64,000 nucleotides of DNA from assembly GCA_019307815.1 (NCBI GenBank), contig JAFDIV010000008.1:1-64000 (forward strand), read 5' to 3'. Both the position numbers and the translations under genes were made by a program. The notes beneath the pieces are model-generated. The model saw only the letters and a list, made by a program, of their open reading frames with translations. It was not told the DNA's origin and searched no databases. The DNA is from Deltaproteobacteria bacterium. Its GTDB lineage: Bacteria; Desulfobacterota; DSM-4660; Desulfatiglandales; Desulfatiglandaceae. This document shows, one piece after another, positions 51,558 to 63,635 of the stretch; position 1 is the stretch's first letter, and each line of letters starts with the position of its first letter.

Positions 51558-53434
51558 TACTTCTTTTGCGAAAGCAGTGAAGCCTTGAACTGACCGATCA
51601 CATAGCTGTTGTTTTCATCAGGCAGACAGACGTAGATCCCTCCGGGCAGCACATTTCCTTCCCTTTGTCCGAACCGAAGCTTCATGGAATACCCGCCCGT
51701 AAATATCTTGATCTGGGGCACACCTCTGGCCGGGTCCATCCAGCCCATGTGCACATGGGGGACTCCAAATTTCTTGTCAGATGAAACCGCAAAGCTCTTG
51801 CCCTCAAAGGATACATCCTGACTCAAGAAAAAGACCTTTATTTCCCTGTCTGCAAAAAATTTCTTCCCCTCCCTGAGGGTAAGGATGCCATGATCCAGTT
51901 TTGCATCTTGGAGGTGAAAGGGCTCGCCGTGAATCATCCCAAAGGCAGGTACAGGAGGAATTTTGACCTCCTGGACATTCTCCCGCCAGAATCCCTCGTT
52001 CACTCTACGGCCGAAGGTTTGGCCACTGCTTTTTGTTCCTATGGTTTTGCGAAGTGAGGCCTCCTTGGCCAAGTCAGCCCTTGCCTTATCCACCTGGCCC
52101 TTGGCCTTATAAATGATGGCCCTATTGTGGTATAGGTCTGGATCATTTGGGGCTATCTTTATAGCTTCGGTATAGTCCTGCAGGGCTTGGTCCAATCTAC
52201 CCAGCCTAAAATTGGCCCCTCCCCTGTTACAATATGCATCCACAGCATTAGGGTTAAGCTTTATAACTACGGCAAAGTCCGCTACAGCCTTGTCGTATTG
52301 GCCTTTTGCAAGGTACAGGAGCCCTCGATTATAATGGGCATCCGCATCCTCACCATTTATCTTAATGGCCTTGGTAAAATCGCCAATGGCCTCATCAATC
52401 CTTCCCAGGCGAAAGAGGGCCAAGGCCCGATTGTAGTAGGCCTCCTCAAGGTCTGGATGCATCCTAATGAAGTCGGTCAGCATCTCGATCTTGGCCTCTG
52501 CCCGGGCCCTATCACCAGGTGCAGGGGAGATCACCCTAGGCTGGGCCTTCTTTAGGGCCTTACTAGGAAGGACACGCCTCTTTTTCTGCGTAGGAATTTT
52601 CAAGGGACGGCGTGGTCCAAGCTGGCTTGGCCGCCACGGTCCGGCCTTCATCTTGCTCAATTGCGCCATCCTGTTTGCCTGAATAAAGGCCATCATAACC
52701 TGATTCTTGACCATATTTGCCAGACCGTACCAGGCTGCAAGTCCCAGGACGATCAGCAAGATCACCACCAGCACATTGGTCTTGACGGGCGGGTAGTGCT
52801 CCACCCCTGGCTCCGGCCCCACCTTTAGCCCTTCTATCTGCCACTTATAAAGCCAACATATGGACCAGGGAGAAAAAAGCTGGAATGTGACCATATTAAG
52901 GATCCAACTCAACACCGTGATCTTGACAAATTGGCCGAACCCAGCCCCAAAGCTTGTTTTCTCGCCCCCATATCGGGAATGCTCCTCTTTCCAGGCATAC
53001 AGCTTGTACACACCCCATAGGTAATATATACCGAGTGTCAACAGGGGGAGGATGACCAGATGAATAAGATACAAAAAGAATAGGGAACCCCCTGTGCCAT
53101 GGAAAGTACTTGGCTTTCCCCCTACCTGGGTATGCTCTGTCCTCCATCTAATGATTCTGCACAGGGCCCATGGGCCGTAAATTCCCAGGGTAACAAAGGT
53201 CAAGAGGCCTTGGATCAGACATAAGGCCAAAAATTTTCCGCCTGTGCCGTCAAAGGTCACCTGCTTGCCATTTATCCGGGTATGTGCGGCCTTTAGTTTC
53301 CACAGCCGCACCATTGCCCATGGGATATAGATCCCCAGTGTGATGGTGCCAATCAGCATCAAGTGGATGAAAACCGTTACAAAATACTGCCCACCCTTTC
53401 CTGTAAATTCGCAGTTTCCTTTGGGCATGGCCAC
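51554..53434 (-). CDS. DUF898 (YjgN-like) multi-repeat membrane protein with TPRs
   Basis: Repeated FxGxGGxF...TLGIYxPW...W...HTxxxGK segments then TPRs. Confidence 0.8.
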   Translation of the reverse strand: MAMPKGNCEFTGKGGQYFVTVFIHLMLIGTITLGIYIPWAMVRLWKLKAAHTRINGKQVTFDGTGGKFLALCLIQGLLTFVTLGIYGPWALCRIIRWRTEHTQVGGKPSTFHGTGGSLFFLYLIHLVILPLLTLGIYYLWGVYKLYAWKEEHSRYGGEKTSFGAGFGQFVKITVLSWILNMVTFQLFSPWSICWLYKWQIEGLKVGPEPGVEHYPPVKTNVLVVILLIVLGLAAWYGLANMVKNQVMMAFIQANRMAQLSKMKAGPWRPSQLGPRRPLKIPTQKKRRVLPSKALKKAQPRVISPAPGDRARAEAKIEMLTDFIRMHPDLEEAYYNRALALFRLGRIDEAIGDFTKAIKINGEDADAHYNRGLLYLAKGQYDKAVADFAVVIKLNPNAVDAYCNRGGANFRLGRLDQALQDYTEAIKIAPNDPDLYHNRAIIYKAKGQVDKARADLAKEASLRKTIGTKSSGQTFGRRVNEGFWRENVQEVKIPPVPAFGMIHGEPFHLQDAKLDHGILTLREGKKFFADREIKVFFLSQDVSFEGKSFAVSSDKKFGVPHVHMGWMDPARGVPQIKIFTGGYSMKLRFGQREGNVLPGGIYVCLPDENNSYVIGQFKASLLSQKKY

Positions 53435-53555
53435 TCCTCCTCCATGCTTGGGTCCAATTCCTCTGGGGCCCTAATTAGTATAATTTATTTGGATATCGGC
53501 ACCCGTGCAGTCAGTCATGAGGAGTTTTTGGGTAAGCACAGTTGAGGAAAGGGGA

Positions 53556-53876
53556 CTAGAGGTACTCTTCCCTTAGTGGGGAAAAAACCTCCACAATAAG
53601 AGAATCCTCCAGAATCTCAGCACTGTGGGGAGTATTGCCTGGAATGCACCAGCTATCTCCAGGGGCCACATCAAACCGTTCTTCACCAATAACAAAAATC
53701 ATTTTCCCATATACAAGATAGCCCGTCTGCTCATGAGGGTGGGCATGAGAAGGCACCTTTCTACCACCTTTGATCCTAAACTCACAGAGCATGGTCTTTT
53801 CGCCATGGACAAGCGCCTTGAACTCCACTCCCTCCATAGGCGACCTATAGTCTTTGTCCGACTTCTTGGAAAACAT
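53556..53876 (-). CDS. Cupin domain protein
   Basis: PSHAHPHEQTGYLVYGKMIFVIGEERFDVAPGDSWCIPGNTPHS. Confidence 0.93.
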   Translation of the reverse strand: MFSKKSDKDYRSPMEGVEFKALVHGEKTMLCEFRIKGGRKVPSHAHPHEQTGYLVYGKMIFVIGEERFDVAPGDSWCIPGNTPHSAEILEDSLIVEVFSPLREEYL

Positions 53877-53877
53877 C

Positions 53878-54318
53878 TCACCTTCTCCTCTCTATGGCCT
53901 CATCACATTCGCGGTCAATGATGCGTCGTATGATCTCCTCGTCCGGGGGCGGGAATCTATATGTTGGTAGTTTCTTTAGAATTACCCAACAAATCTCTTG
54001 GGATTCTTTTGCAACCGCTTCGCCTTCCACCACAAAACAGCTAAAGGCATGAAGCGTTACTGTTCGGTCTTCGTATTCGTGGTGAACTGAAACAATAGGT
54101 TTTGAGATCTCCACCCGAATCCCCAGTTCCTCCCAAAGTTCCCGCTTCAAACACTGCTCCAGGGTCTCCCCATCTTCCCTTTTACCTCCCGGGAACTCCC
54201 AATAGCCCCCCATATGGGTCCCAGAAGGCCGCCGGGTAATCAGGATCTTACCCTTTTCCCATACCACAGCAGCCGTCACATCCAAATGTATCTTCTTATT
54301 CTCTGGCTTTCTCCTCAA
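53878..54318 (-). CDS. NUDIX hydrolase (MutT-like)
   Basis: GGYWEFPGGKREDGETLEQCLKRELWEELGI Nudix box. Confidence 0.95.
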   Translation of the reverse strand: MRRKPENKKIHLDVTAAVVWEKGKILITRRPSGTHMGGYWEFPGGKREDGETLEQCLKRELWEELGIRVEISKPIVSVHHEYEDRTVTLHAFSCFVVEGEAVAKESQEICWVILKKLPTYRFPPPDEEIIRRIIDRECDEAIERRR

Positions 54319-56122
54319 AACCCCGCAGCCTCAATTTTAAGTAGGCCTCTGCGGCCTCGTCATTGTCCGGGGCCAGTTCCACGACCCTCTTATATGCAGC
54401 CATGGCCTCACCATAACGTTCATGTTTTTCCCTCAACTTGGCTAGATGGAACCAGAGTTCAACATTCTTGGGTTCCAGTTTCAATATCTGCTCCATCTCT
54501 GCCATGGCCTCTTCTTCTTTGTCCTGGCTCAGATAGGCAAAAAGCAGGTACTTCCGAAGTTGAGCATTCTTGGGGTATCTCTTTACTCCTTTTTTCATGA
54601 GCGCTTCAAGTTGGCCGTAGTCTCTCTTGTCCTTTAGATATTCAAAAAGGTAGTCATAAAGCTCAAAATCAGCCACACCCAATGAAAGGAGAGTCTTGGC
54701 TTCCTTGGCCGCCCTGTCGGCCTTTCCCATACCCTTGTAGATGTCAAAAAGCAGGGAATGGGCCGCCTTGTCTTTTGGATGAGCAGTGATATATCGCTTC
54801 AGATGGTTAGCAGCAGACTTCAACTGTCCATCCTCATATTCCAGGGCTCCCAAATTATAGAGTACAGTAGCATTGTTGGGCTTAAGTTTGAGGATCTTTC
54901 TATAAATCCCCTTTAACTCGGCTCGGGTCCCCTTCTTTTCCGCCACCTTCATCATAAGAAGCAGGGCCTTTAAATTATTGGGCCTTTTTTTGAGGACCTG
55001 GTTCAGTAGCACCTTGGCCTTCTTAAATTTACCCCTTTCAATCCATCGCTCGGCAAGCTTAATGCGCCCCTCCAGGTCTGAGGACTTCAGCCTCAATGCC
55101 TTTTCCAGATAGGAATCCGCCACATCCTTTTTGCCCAGTTTCTCATACAGGTAGGACAGGTTGTAATAGAGATTTTCATCCTTCTTATGTAAGGCCGCGG
55201 CCTTTTCATAATAGTATATGGCCTGCTTGATCTTCCCGATCTTGGCATTTAGGTATCCCAATTGCACATATAGATCAAATCTGTTCTCAGGCGGGGCTAT
55301 CTTCAAAATGGCCCTATATTGAGCAATGGCCTTTGAAAGCTTTCCCTTCTTTTCCATGAACTCTGCAAGGGCATATCGAGGCTCAAGATCCTTTGGATTC
55401 AATTGAATTAGCCTCTTTAATACCGACACAACCCCCTTGTCACTGCCCATCTTCTTATAGAGCCCCAAAAGCTGATGCAGCAGCTCTTTGGATGGCCTCC
55501 TTTTGGCCATTTTCTCCAGCATTTTGGAGGCCCTATCCAGCTTTCCAGCCTTAAGGTACTCTTTGAGCAATCGCTGGCGTATTTCTTCGCTATCTGGAAC
55601 CTTGCGCAAGGCCTCCTCAAGGACCTTGATCCGCCTTTCTTGATCTATGGTCCTGGAGGCCTTCTCAAGCCAATCACCTACAAAGGGCTTCACCTGAAAA
55701 ATCACGTATCCCGCATCCTGGTTGTAATGCTTCACATGGATCTTCAGGGCTGGATTCTGGAAGATCACCTTTTCAGGCAACAGATCCATAAGCCTCATTT
55801 CCTCATAGACCAAGGCCTGGGCATCAAGACCTTTGCAAAAGAGGCGGATACCCATATTCAAAGGAACATTTGTGGAAATCTTAAGGATTTTTATGCGGTC
55901 CTGTGGGTGTATGGTAACCTGTTCAGTATTTAATAACCTTTGACTCTGGTCATTGATGCTAAGGAGGACGGACTCAAGCCTGGGTGAGGCTGCATGCATC
56001 CCCGCCCATATCCACCAGCCAAGGGCCCCCAGGGCTAGGATAAACAGGCAGAGGATCCAAATGGCAATTCTATTGCCACGTGACTTGGGCCTCTTTTTTT
56101 TGCGGTAACTAGGAGTACTCAC
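54296..56122 (-). CDS. TPR repeat protein with N-terminal membrane anchor
   Basis: Single N-terminal TM then many 34-aa TPR units. Confidence 0.88.
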   Translation of the reverse strand: MSTPSYRKKKRPKSRGNRIAIWILCLFILALGALGWWIWAGMHAASPRLESVLLSINDQSQRLLNTEQVTIHPQDRIKILKISTNVPLNMGIRLFCKGLDAQALVYEEMRLMDLLPEKVIFQNPALKIHVKHYNQDAGYVIFQVKPFVGDWLEKASRTIDQERRIKVLEEALRKVPDSEEIRQRLLKEYLKAGKLDRASKMLEKMAKRRPSKELLHQLLGLYKKMGSDKGVVSVLKRLIQLNPKDLEPRYALAEFMEKKGKLSKAIAQYRAILKIAPPENRFDLYVQLGYLNAKIGKIKQAIYYYEKAAALHKKDENLYYNLSYLYEKLGKKDVADSYLEKALRLKSSDLEGRIKLAERWIERGKFKKAKVLLNQVLKKRPNNLKALLLMMKVAEKKGTRAELKGIYRKILKLKPNNATVLYNLGALEYEDGQLKSAANHLKRYITAHPKDKAAHSLLFDIYKGMGKADRAAKEAKTLLSLGVADFELYDYLFEYLKDKRDYGQLEALMKKGVKRYPKNAQLRKYLLFAYLSQDKEEEAMAEMEQILKLEPKNVELWFHLAKLREKHERYGEAMAAYKRVVELAPDNDEAAEAYLKLRLRGFEEKARE

Positions 56123-56133
56123 AAAAAGACATC

Positions 56134-57186
56134 TTATTTCCGTGATGGTTTTCCCGTGCTCTTGCCTTCCCAGATCAGGAGGATCGGGCTTGCCACATAA
56201 ATGGAAGAATAGGTCCCCACAACGATACCCACCAGCATGGCAAAGGCAAAGTCGTGTATAACACCGCCACCCAACACAAAAAGGGCCAGTACCACAAAAA
56301 GGGTGGTGGATGATGTAAGCACCGTACGGCTTAAGGTTTCATTAATACTCTGATTCATGACCTCTACAAACGGCCGTCTCTTAAATCGCTTAACGTTCTC
56401 TCGGATACGGTCAAAAACAATGATTGTATCATTTAGGGAATATCCCACGATGGTCAAAAAGGCGGCGATGATGGCCAAAGAGATCTCCCTGTCAGTGAGG
56501 GAAAAGGCGCCCACCGTGATGGTCACATCATGGATCAAGGCAAAGATGGCCCCCAAGGCGTACCGCAGTTTCAAGAACCAGCACAGCCCCAGGGTAACGG
56601 CCAAAGCAATCAGGATAAGCCAGGTCACGCTCACCCCAAAAGAAGAGGCCACATAGACCACCACTGAGAGGGAGACAGCCATAATGATGCTCATCAGCCA
56701 TTTGAGTTCAAAGCGTCCTGATATGTATATGGCAATGAAAAGAATCGCGTAAAAGATGGCAAAAAGGGCCTTCTGTCTAAGGTCTCTCCCCACCTTGGGC
56801 CCTACCATCTCAACCCGTCTGATCTCGACACCCTGTCCAAACACGGCAATCAGGGCCGCTCGTACTTTATCGCTCAGCCCCGTAAGATTAATATCTGTCT
56901 TTCTCACTCGAATCAGATACTCAGCCTGGCCCTTTTCCCCAAACTCTTGGATAATGCTATCTTGCAATTGAATGGGGACCAAGGCCTTTTTTATTTCGCC
57001 TGGAGAGTGCTTATGGGCCAATTTCACCTGAATCAGTACACCGCCCGTGAAATCCACTCCATAGTTGGGCCCTCCGCGCCATAAAAGCAACAAGAAGGTG
57101 GCCACAATGAGCGCTCCTGAAATGAAAAAAGCAATATTGCGTTTCCCTATGAAATCGATATTGATACCAGGTTTAATAAACTCCAT
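56134..57186 (-). CDS. secF: Protein translocase subunit SecF
   Basis: GPNYGVDFTGGVLIQVK...LTIVGYSLNDTIIVFDRIRENVK. Confidence 0.97.
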   Translation of the reverse strand: MEFIKPGINIDFIGKRNIAFFISGALIVATFLLLLWRGGPNYGVDFTGGVLIQVKLAHKHSPGEIKKALVPIQLQDSIIQEFGEKGQAEYLIRVRKTDINLTGLSDKVRAALIAVFGQGVEIRRVEMVGPKVGRDLRQKALFAIFYAILFIAIYISGRFELKWLMSIIMAVSLSVVVYVASSFGVSVTWLILIALAVTLGLCWFLKLRYALGAIFALIHDVTITVGAFSLTDREISLAIIAAFLTIVGYSLNDTIIVFDRIRENVKRFKRRPFVEVMNQSINETLSRTVLTSSTTLFVVLALFVLGGGVIHDFAFAMLVGIVVGTYSSIYVASPILLIWEGKSTGKPSRK

Positions 57187-57210
57187 AGATTCTCCCTCAC
57201 AGCCATCGAA

Positions 57211-58812
57211 CTACACACTAAGCCTCTTCATCCGTCGTTCCAGATAAAGGTAATCAAATATGACCCTTGTCACAAAAATCGCAGTAAACAGGCTACTGAT
57301 GATCCCTATACTCAGTGTCACGGCAAATCCTCTCACAGGGCCTGTGCCGAATTGAAATAGCACAAGTGCTACGATCAGGGTGGTAATATTGGCGTCCAAA
57401 ATCGTAACCAGCGCCTTGGCATACCCTGCGTCAATGGCAGTACGGGGAGTCTTTCCCAGCCGTACCTCCTCTCTGATCCTTTCGAAAATCAAGACATTGG
57501 CATCCACGGACATGCCAATAGTTAAGATGATACCAGCAATACCAGGGAGTGTAAGAGTGGCCCCAAAGAAGGCCAAACCTGCCATGATAAATAAGATGTT
57601 CAGAAGCAATGCCACATCAGCAATCACTCCGGCCAACGCATAGTAAATAGCCATAAAGATGACTACTACTACGCCTCCCACCACCATGGAAACCAGCCCT
57701 TTATGGATGGAGTCCCTACCCAAAGAAGGACCAACAGTCCTTTCTTCCAATATCTTCACAGGGGCTGGAAGCGCACCTGCCCTCAATACAATGGCCAAGT
57801 CGCGGGCCTCTTCCATGGTGAAGCGACCAGTGATTTGGGCTCGGCCCCCTGAAATCTTATCTTGAATCACTGGGGCTGAATTCACCTTATTATCCAATAC
57901 AATGGCCAGACGCTTTTTGATGTTCTCACCGGTTATCTTCTCAAACAGCCTGGCCCCCCTGCGGTCAAATGAGAGGGTTACATAGGGCTCATTGTACTGG
58001 GGATCAATTTGAACTCGGGCATCAGTGATGTACTGTCCTGTTAGTAAGGCCCGTTTTTTGAGTAAGTAGGGAATCTTTCGCCTTCCCCCTGTCTTGGGAT
58101 CATATGCCACCTGGTACAGGATCTCATCGCCAGGCGGGATGTTTCCTTTCAGCGCCTCTTCCACACTATGATCCTCATCCACCAGCTTAAACTCCAGCAG
58201 GGCGGTTTTTCCAATCAACTTCTTGGCCCGATCAGGGTCTTTGATCCCTGGGAGTTGGACCAAGATTCTATTCTTGCCTTGGGGCCGTATATCAGGCTCG
58301 CTGACACCAAATTGGTCTACCCGATTTCGTATGGTCTCCAATGCCTGTTCAACCGCCATCTTCATAATGTGCTCGCGGGCCTTGTGCCTCAGCACCAATT
58401 CAAAAGAGGGCTTACCAGGTTGTCCGGGCAGTTCTTTGAGCTCAAAATCCGGATAATTGGCCTCGAACATCTCCCTGAACGGGCTCCGGTCATCCTCCCT
58501 CAATAGGGTAAGCGCCATACCGTCTGTGCCAATTCGTTTAAGATCCTGATATCTGAATCTATTTTTCCGCAAGTCGTGCTTGAGTTCCTCCACCACCCTC
58601 TCGATATTGCTCTCCACGGCCTTAATGGCCTCCACCTCCAGAACCAGGTGCATACCCCCTTGAAGGTCCAACCCCAAATGCACCTTCTCTGTAGGCAGAA
58701 AACTTGACCACCACGGCGGAAGATTCTTGCTGAGCGAGGGAACCAAATAAAGCAATGCACCCAATATACATACGGCAATAATCCCAAGACGCCAGGTTAG
58801 CCTTTTTGACAC
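57211..58812 (-). CDS. secD: Protein translocase subunit SecD
   Basis: VHLGLDLQGGMHLVLEVE...IRNRVDQFGVSEPDIRPQGKNRILVQLPG. Confidence 0.97.
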   Translation of the reverse strand: MSKRLTWRLGIIAVCILGALLYLVPSLSKNLPPWWSSFLPTEKVHLGLDLQGGMHLVLEVEAIKAVESNIERVVEELKHDLRKNRFRYQDLKRIGTDGMALTLLREDDRSPFREMFEANYPDFELKELPGQPGKPSFELVLRHKAREHIMKMAVEQALETIRNRVDQFGVSEPDIRPQGKNRILVQLPGIKDPDRAKKLIGKTALLEFKLVDEDHSVEEALKGNIPPGDEILYQVAYDPKTGGRRKIPYLLKKRALLTGQYITDARVQIDPQYNEPYVTLSFDRRGARLFEKITGENIKKRLAIVLDNKVNSAPVIQDKISGGRAQITGRFTMEEARDLAIVLRAGALPAPVKILEERTVGPSLGRDSIHKGLVSMVVGGVVVVIFMAIYYALAGVIADVALLLNILFIMAGLAFFGATLTLPGIAGIILTIGMSVDANVLIFERIREEVRLGKTPRTAIDAGYAKALVTILDANITTLIVALVLFQFGTGPVRGFAVTLSIGIISSLFTAIFVTRVIFDYLYLERRMKRLSV

Positions 58813-58857
58813 CGTTCACTCCTCACACGATACCATCTGGGTTATCTAGTCACTTTG

Positions 58858-59178
58858 TCAGCCTTCCCTTCCGACCCTACCTGCTATAGAACCACGAGAG
58901 ACCTTCACCCTTACCTTTGGAGCGATCTCCATGGTCACCACATCATCGCTGATTCCCGTAATCACGCCATGGAGCCCTCCTGTGCTGACCACCTTGTCTC
59001 CCTTTTTCAAAGAGGCGATCATCTCCCTGTGTTGTTTGGTCTTTTTCTGCTGTGGTCGGATGAGCAAAAAGTAAAAAATGGCAAACATCAATATAAGGGG
59101 GATAAAGGCACCAAAGGCTCCCCCCTGTCCGCCTCCAGAGGCCCCTCCGCCTCCCATGGCATAGGCTAAAAAATCCAT
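58858..59178 (-). CDS. yajC: YajC preprotein translocase subunit
   Basis: FIPLILMFAIFYFLLIRPQQKKTKQHREMIASLKKGDKVVSTGGLHG. Confidence 0.96.
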   Translation of the reverse strand: MDFLAYAMGGGGASGGGQGGAFGAFIPLILMFAIFYFLLIRPQQKKTKQHREMIASLKKGDKVVSTGGLHGVITGISDDVVTMEIAPKVRVKVSRGSIAGRVGREG

Positions 59179-59208
59179 ACAATACCTCCCTTCCGGTCTA
59201 TTTTTCCT

Positions 59209-60375
<1,167 letters not shown>

Positions 60376-60390
60376 TCATCCTCTCTAAAT

Positions 60391-60595
60391 AAGCTATCAG
60401 CTTTCAGCCATCAGCTATCAGCGAGCTGACCGCCTGCCCCCATGTCGTGGCGGGCAGGGTAATGACACTTGCCCGCCTATGGTTTGTGGAGGGCTTGCCC
60501 GGCTTAGGCGGGTTAATTTGGTATTGGTCATTTGACATTCGTTTGGCATTTGACATTGGGAATTTGACATTGAAATCGTGCTGTTTCCTAGCATC
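60391..60595. repeat. Intergenic dispersed repeat, copy 2
   Basis: Nearly identical to 35601-35790 (ctgcccccatgtcgtggcgggcagggtaatgacacttgcccgcc...). Confidence 0.85.
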
Positions 60596-60654
60596 GTTCA
60601 GAAGAACAATTGTTATCTGTTCCTATGGATCCTCCTAGCTGTCTGCCAGGATCC

Positions 60655-61710
60655 CTAAAGAATTAGCATGGCATCCCCGTAACTGTAGAATCTGTACTCC
60701 TCTTTCACTGCATGGGCGTAAGCCTTTTTAATAAGATCCAGACCTGCAAAGGCCGAAACCAAAAAAAGCAGGGAACTCATAGGAAGATGAAAATTAGTAA
60801 TCAATGCATCCACTACCTTGAATTGGAAACCTGGATAGATGAGCAGGTCTGTCATTCCTTCACAGGGTTCCAATTCACCAGCCCTTGTGGCAACGGTCTC
60901 CAAGGCCCTTACCACTGTAGTGCCGACCGCTACAACCCTTCCTCCCCTTTCCCTACACTGCCTAATAGCCTTAACGGTTTTGGCCGAAAGGCTAAAATAT
61001 TCCTCGGCCAAACGGTGCTTTCGGATATCCCTGGTTCTCACGGGTTGAAAGGTGCCATAACCCACGTGCAGGGTGATACCGCACACATCAATGGAGCTAT
61101 CCTGCAGCTCCTTCAATAATCTCTCCGTAAAATGCAACCCAGCGGTGGGAGCAGCAATGGCTCCCTCGCGCCTGGAAAATACGGTCTGGTACCGATGTCT
61201 GTCACGATCGCCAGACTTACCGGTCTTGCCCCGGTGAATATAGGGAGGCAAGGGGATTTCGCCTCTTTCTTTCAACAGGGCCTCCACTGAACCGACCCCA
61301 TTGAACACCACCTTCACAAAGCCCCCTTTGGCCACCTCCAGGACCTCTGCCCATACGGATGAATCAAGCAGGAGTCTTGAGCCTTTTTTGGGTCGCTTAG
61401 AGGCCCGATAAAGGCACCAACACTGTCGCCTTGCCTTTTCCCCCTCCCTGAAAGCGTCCAAGACCAAGAGCTCAATACGTCCGCCGGTTTCCTTCTTGGC
61501 CATCAGGCGGGCGGGTACTACCTTGGTATCATTTACCACCAATAGATCACCGGCCTGCAAAAGCCCTGGCAGATCCACAAAGTGTTGATCGCGCACTCCG
61601 CCCCCGGTGCGATCCACCACCAGCAAACGTGATCTGTCCCTCTCAGGTGCGGGATACTGGGCAATCAGGCGAGGCGGAAGGTCATAGTCATACGTTTCTA
61701 TGTCAAACAT
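60655..61710 (-). CDS. queA: S-adenosylmethionine:tRNA ribosyltransferase-isomerase
   Basis: MFDIETYDYDLPPRLIAQYPAPERDRSRLLVV...GAIAAPTAGLHFTERLL. Confidence 0.97.
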   Translation of the reverse strand: MFDIETYDYDLPPRLIAQYPAPERDRSRLLVVDRTGGGVRDQHFVDLPGLLQAGDLLVVNDTKVVPARLMAKKETGGRIELLVLDAFREGEKARRQCWCLYRASKRPKKGSRLLLDSSVWAEVLEVAKGGFVKVVFNGVGSVEALLKERGEIPLPPYIHRGKTGKSGDRDRHRYQTVFSRREGAIAAPTAGLHFTERLLKELQDSSIDVCGITLHVGYGTFQPVRTRDIRKHRLAEEYFSLSAKTVKAIRQCRERGGRVVAVGTTVVRALETVATRAGELEPCEGMTDLLIYPGFQFKVVDALITNFHLPMSSLLFLVSAFAGLDLIKKAYAHAVKEEYRFYSYGDAMLIL

Positions 61711-61957
61711 GGAGGCTAATCGTGTACTTGAGTGAGCTACGTTAAACGAGATCATACCCAATGTCAAATGATTTTGTCTTTCCCGTATCCCACCCATCCC
61801 CTAATTAAAAGATTTATTTAACACACACCTCTGTCCAATTATAAATCAGAAAACAGCCCGCTCCCTGAGTAATCTCTTGAACTATCAAAAAAGATTGGGT
61901 AGCTTGTTTTGGCTTAAGAATTATTCACACAAAGCACAACGAAAGGATATATCTTCC

Positions 61958-63634
61958 ATGAGAAAAAAGCTCCGAAAGTTACTTAACTCTACCCTTCAGG
62001 CCTGCTTCAAAAAAGGCCTGCTACGGGAAATCCCATTGCCTAATTACGTGATCGAAATACCCAACAACCCTGAACATGGTCACTTTGCTGCCAACCTGCC
62101 CCTCATGCTGGCCTCAAGCCAGAAGCGAAATCCCCGCGAAATTGCATCCGTGATTGTGGATCAGCTCACAGATGAGGAGGGCCTGCTGGAAAAGGTGGAG
62201 GTTGCAGGGCCTGGTTTTATCAACTTTCACATAGCCAGGGAAAGATGGCAAGATTTTCTGGTAGAGCTTTTGGCCGCAGGCAAGGCATTCGGCAGAAGTG
62301 ATGTGGGTATGGGAAAAAAGGTCATGGTAGAATTTGTAAGCGCCAACCCTACAGGCCCCCTCCACTTGGGCCACGGCAGAGGCGCTGCCTTGGGCGACAC
62401 CCTATCAAGGGTCATGGCCTTCTGTGGCTATGAGGTGACAAGGGAATTCTATATCAACGATGCTGGTCAACAGGTCCGACTCTGGGGCGAATCCATCTAC
62501 AGCCGGTGGAAGCAATTGACCGATCCGGCATTTCCCTTTCCTGAAAACGGCTACCATGGCGATTACGTCGTGGAATTGGCCAAGGCCATTGGCCAAAAGC
62601 AGAATTTGGGTCATATGGAGCGCGATGAAGCCGTTGAGGTATGTGCCTTTGAGGGAAAAGAGAGGATGCTCCAGGAAATAAGGGAGGATCTGTCCCGTTT
62701 CCGAGTTACCTTTGACGTGTGGTACAGTGAGAACGACCTTATACAGAGTGGAAGACTCGAAAAGGCCCTCAATGAACTACGCTCAAAAGGCCATATTTAC
62801 GAGGACGACGGGGCTCTGTGGATCCGAACAAGTGCGTTTGGTGATGACAAGGACCGGGTTGTGAAAAAACAAGATGGACAACTCACATACTTTGCTACTG
62901 ACATTTCTTATCACCTGGATAAATGGCACCGGGGCTTTTCGAGGGCCATTAACATTTGGGGGGCAGATCATCATGGCTATGTTCCTAGGATGAAGGCTGC
63001 CCTTGAGGCCCACGGTATTCATAGGGACTGGCTGTCAGTCATACTGATTCAACTGGTCAAACTGTGGCAGGGAGGCAATGAGATCAAGATGTCCAAGAGG
63101 GCGGGCTCCTATGTGACCCTCAAGGAACTTATCGACGAGATAGGAGTTGATGCGGCACGGTTTGTCTTCCTGACCAAACATCACGACTCTCCCCTGGACG
63201 TGGACATTGATCTCGTGAAATCACAGGACAGCAACAACCCCGTATATTACGTTCAATATGCCCACGCAAGGGCCTGCAGCATACTCCGCAAGGCACAAGA
63301 AGAAGGGATACCACTTCCCTCTGCCCCTGAGGATTGCATCCGCACCCTAACCCTGGAAGAAGAACTGGGGCTCATCAGGACCATGGCCGAATTCCCGTTT
63401 CTTCTTGAAGAGATATGTAGGACACTTGAACCCCATAGGCTGACCTATTATCTGGGAGAGCTGGCCTCTGGATTCCACAAGTACTTCAACCTGGGCACCA
63501 AGAAACCCGAGTATCGGGTCGTCTGCCAGGACCGAGAGGTGAGCCAGGCCAGAGGCCTTTTGACAAAGGCCATAAGAACGGTGCTTTCCACGGGCCTTGG
63601 CCTTTTGGGTGTGGAAGCTCCTGAAAGGATGTAA
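61958..63634 (+). CDS. argS: Arginyl-tRNA synthetase
   Basis: VMVEFVSANPTGPLHLGHGRGAALGDTLSRVM. Confidence 0.97.
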   Translation: MRKKLRKLLNSTLQACFKKGLLREIPLPNYVIEIPNNPEHGHFAANLPLMLASSQKRNPREIASVIVDQLTDEEGLLEKVEVAGPGFINFHIARERWQDFLVELLAAGKAFGRSDVGMGKKVMVEFVSANPTGPLHLGHGRGAALGDTLSRVMAFCGYEVTREFYINDAGQQVRLWGESIYSRWKQLTDPAFPFPENGYHGDYVVELAKAIGQKQNLGHMERDEAVEVCAFEGKERMLQEIREDLSRFRVTFDVWYSENDLIQSGRLEKALNELRSKGHIYEDDGALWIRTSAFGDDKDRVVKKQDGQLTYFATDISYHLDKWHRGFSRAINIWGADHHGYVPRMKAALEAHGIHRDWLSVILIQLVKLWQGGNEIKMSKRAGSYVTLKELIDEIGVDAARFVFLTKHHDSPLDVDIDLVKSQDSNNPVYYVQYAHARACSILRKAQEEGIPLPSAPEDCIRTLTLEEELGLIRTMAEFPFLLEEICRTLEPHRLTYYLGELASGFHKYFNLGTKKPEYRVVCQDREVSQARGLLTKAIRTVLSTGLGLLGVEAPERM

Positions 63635-63635
63635 T

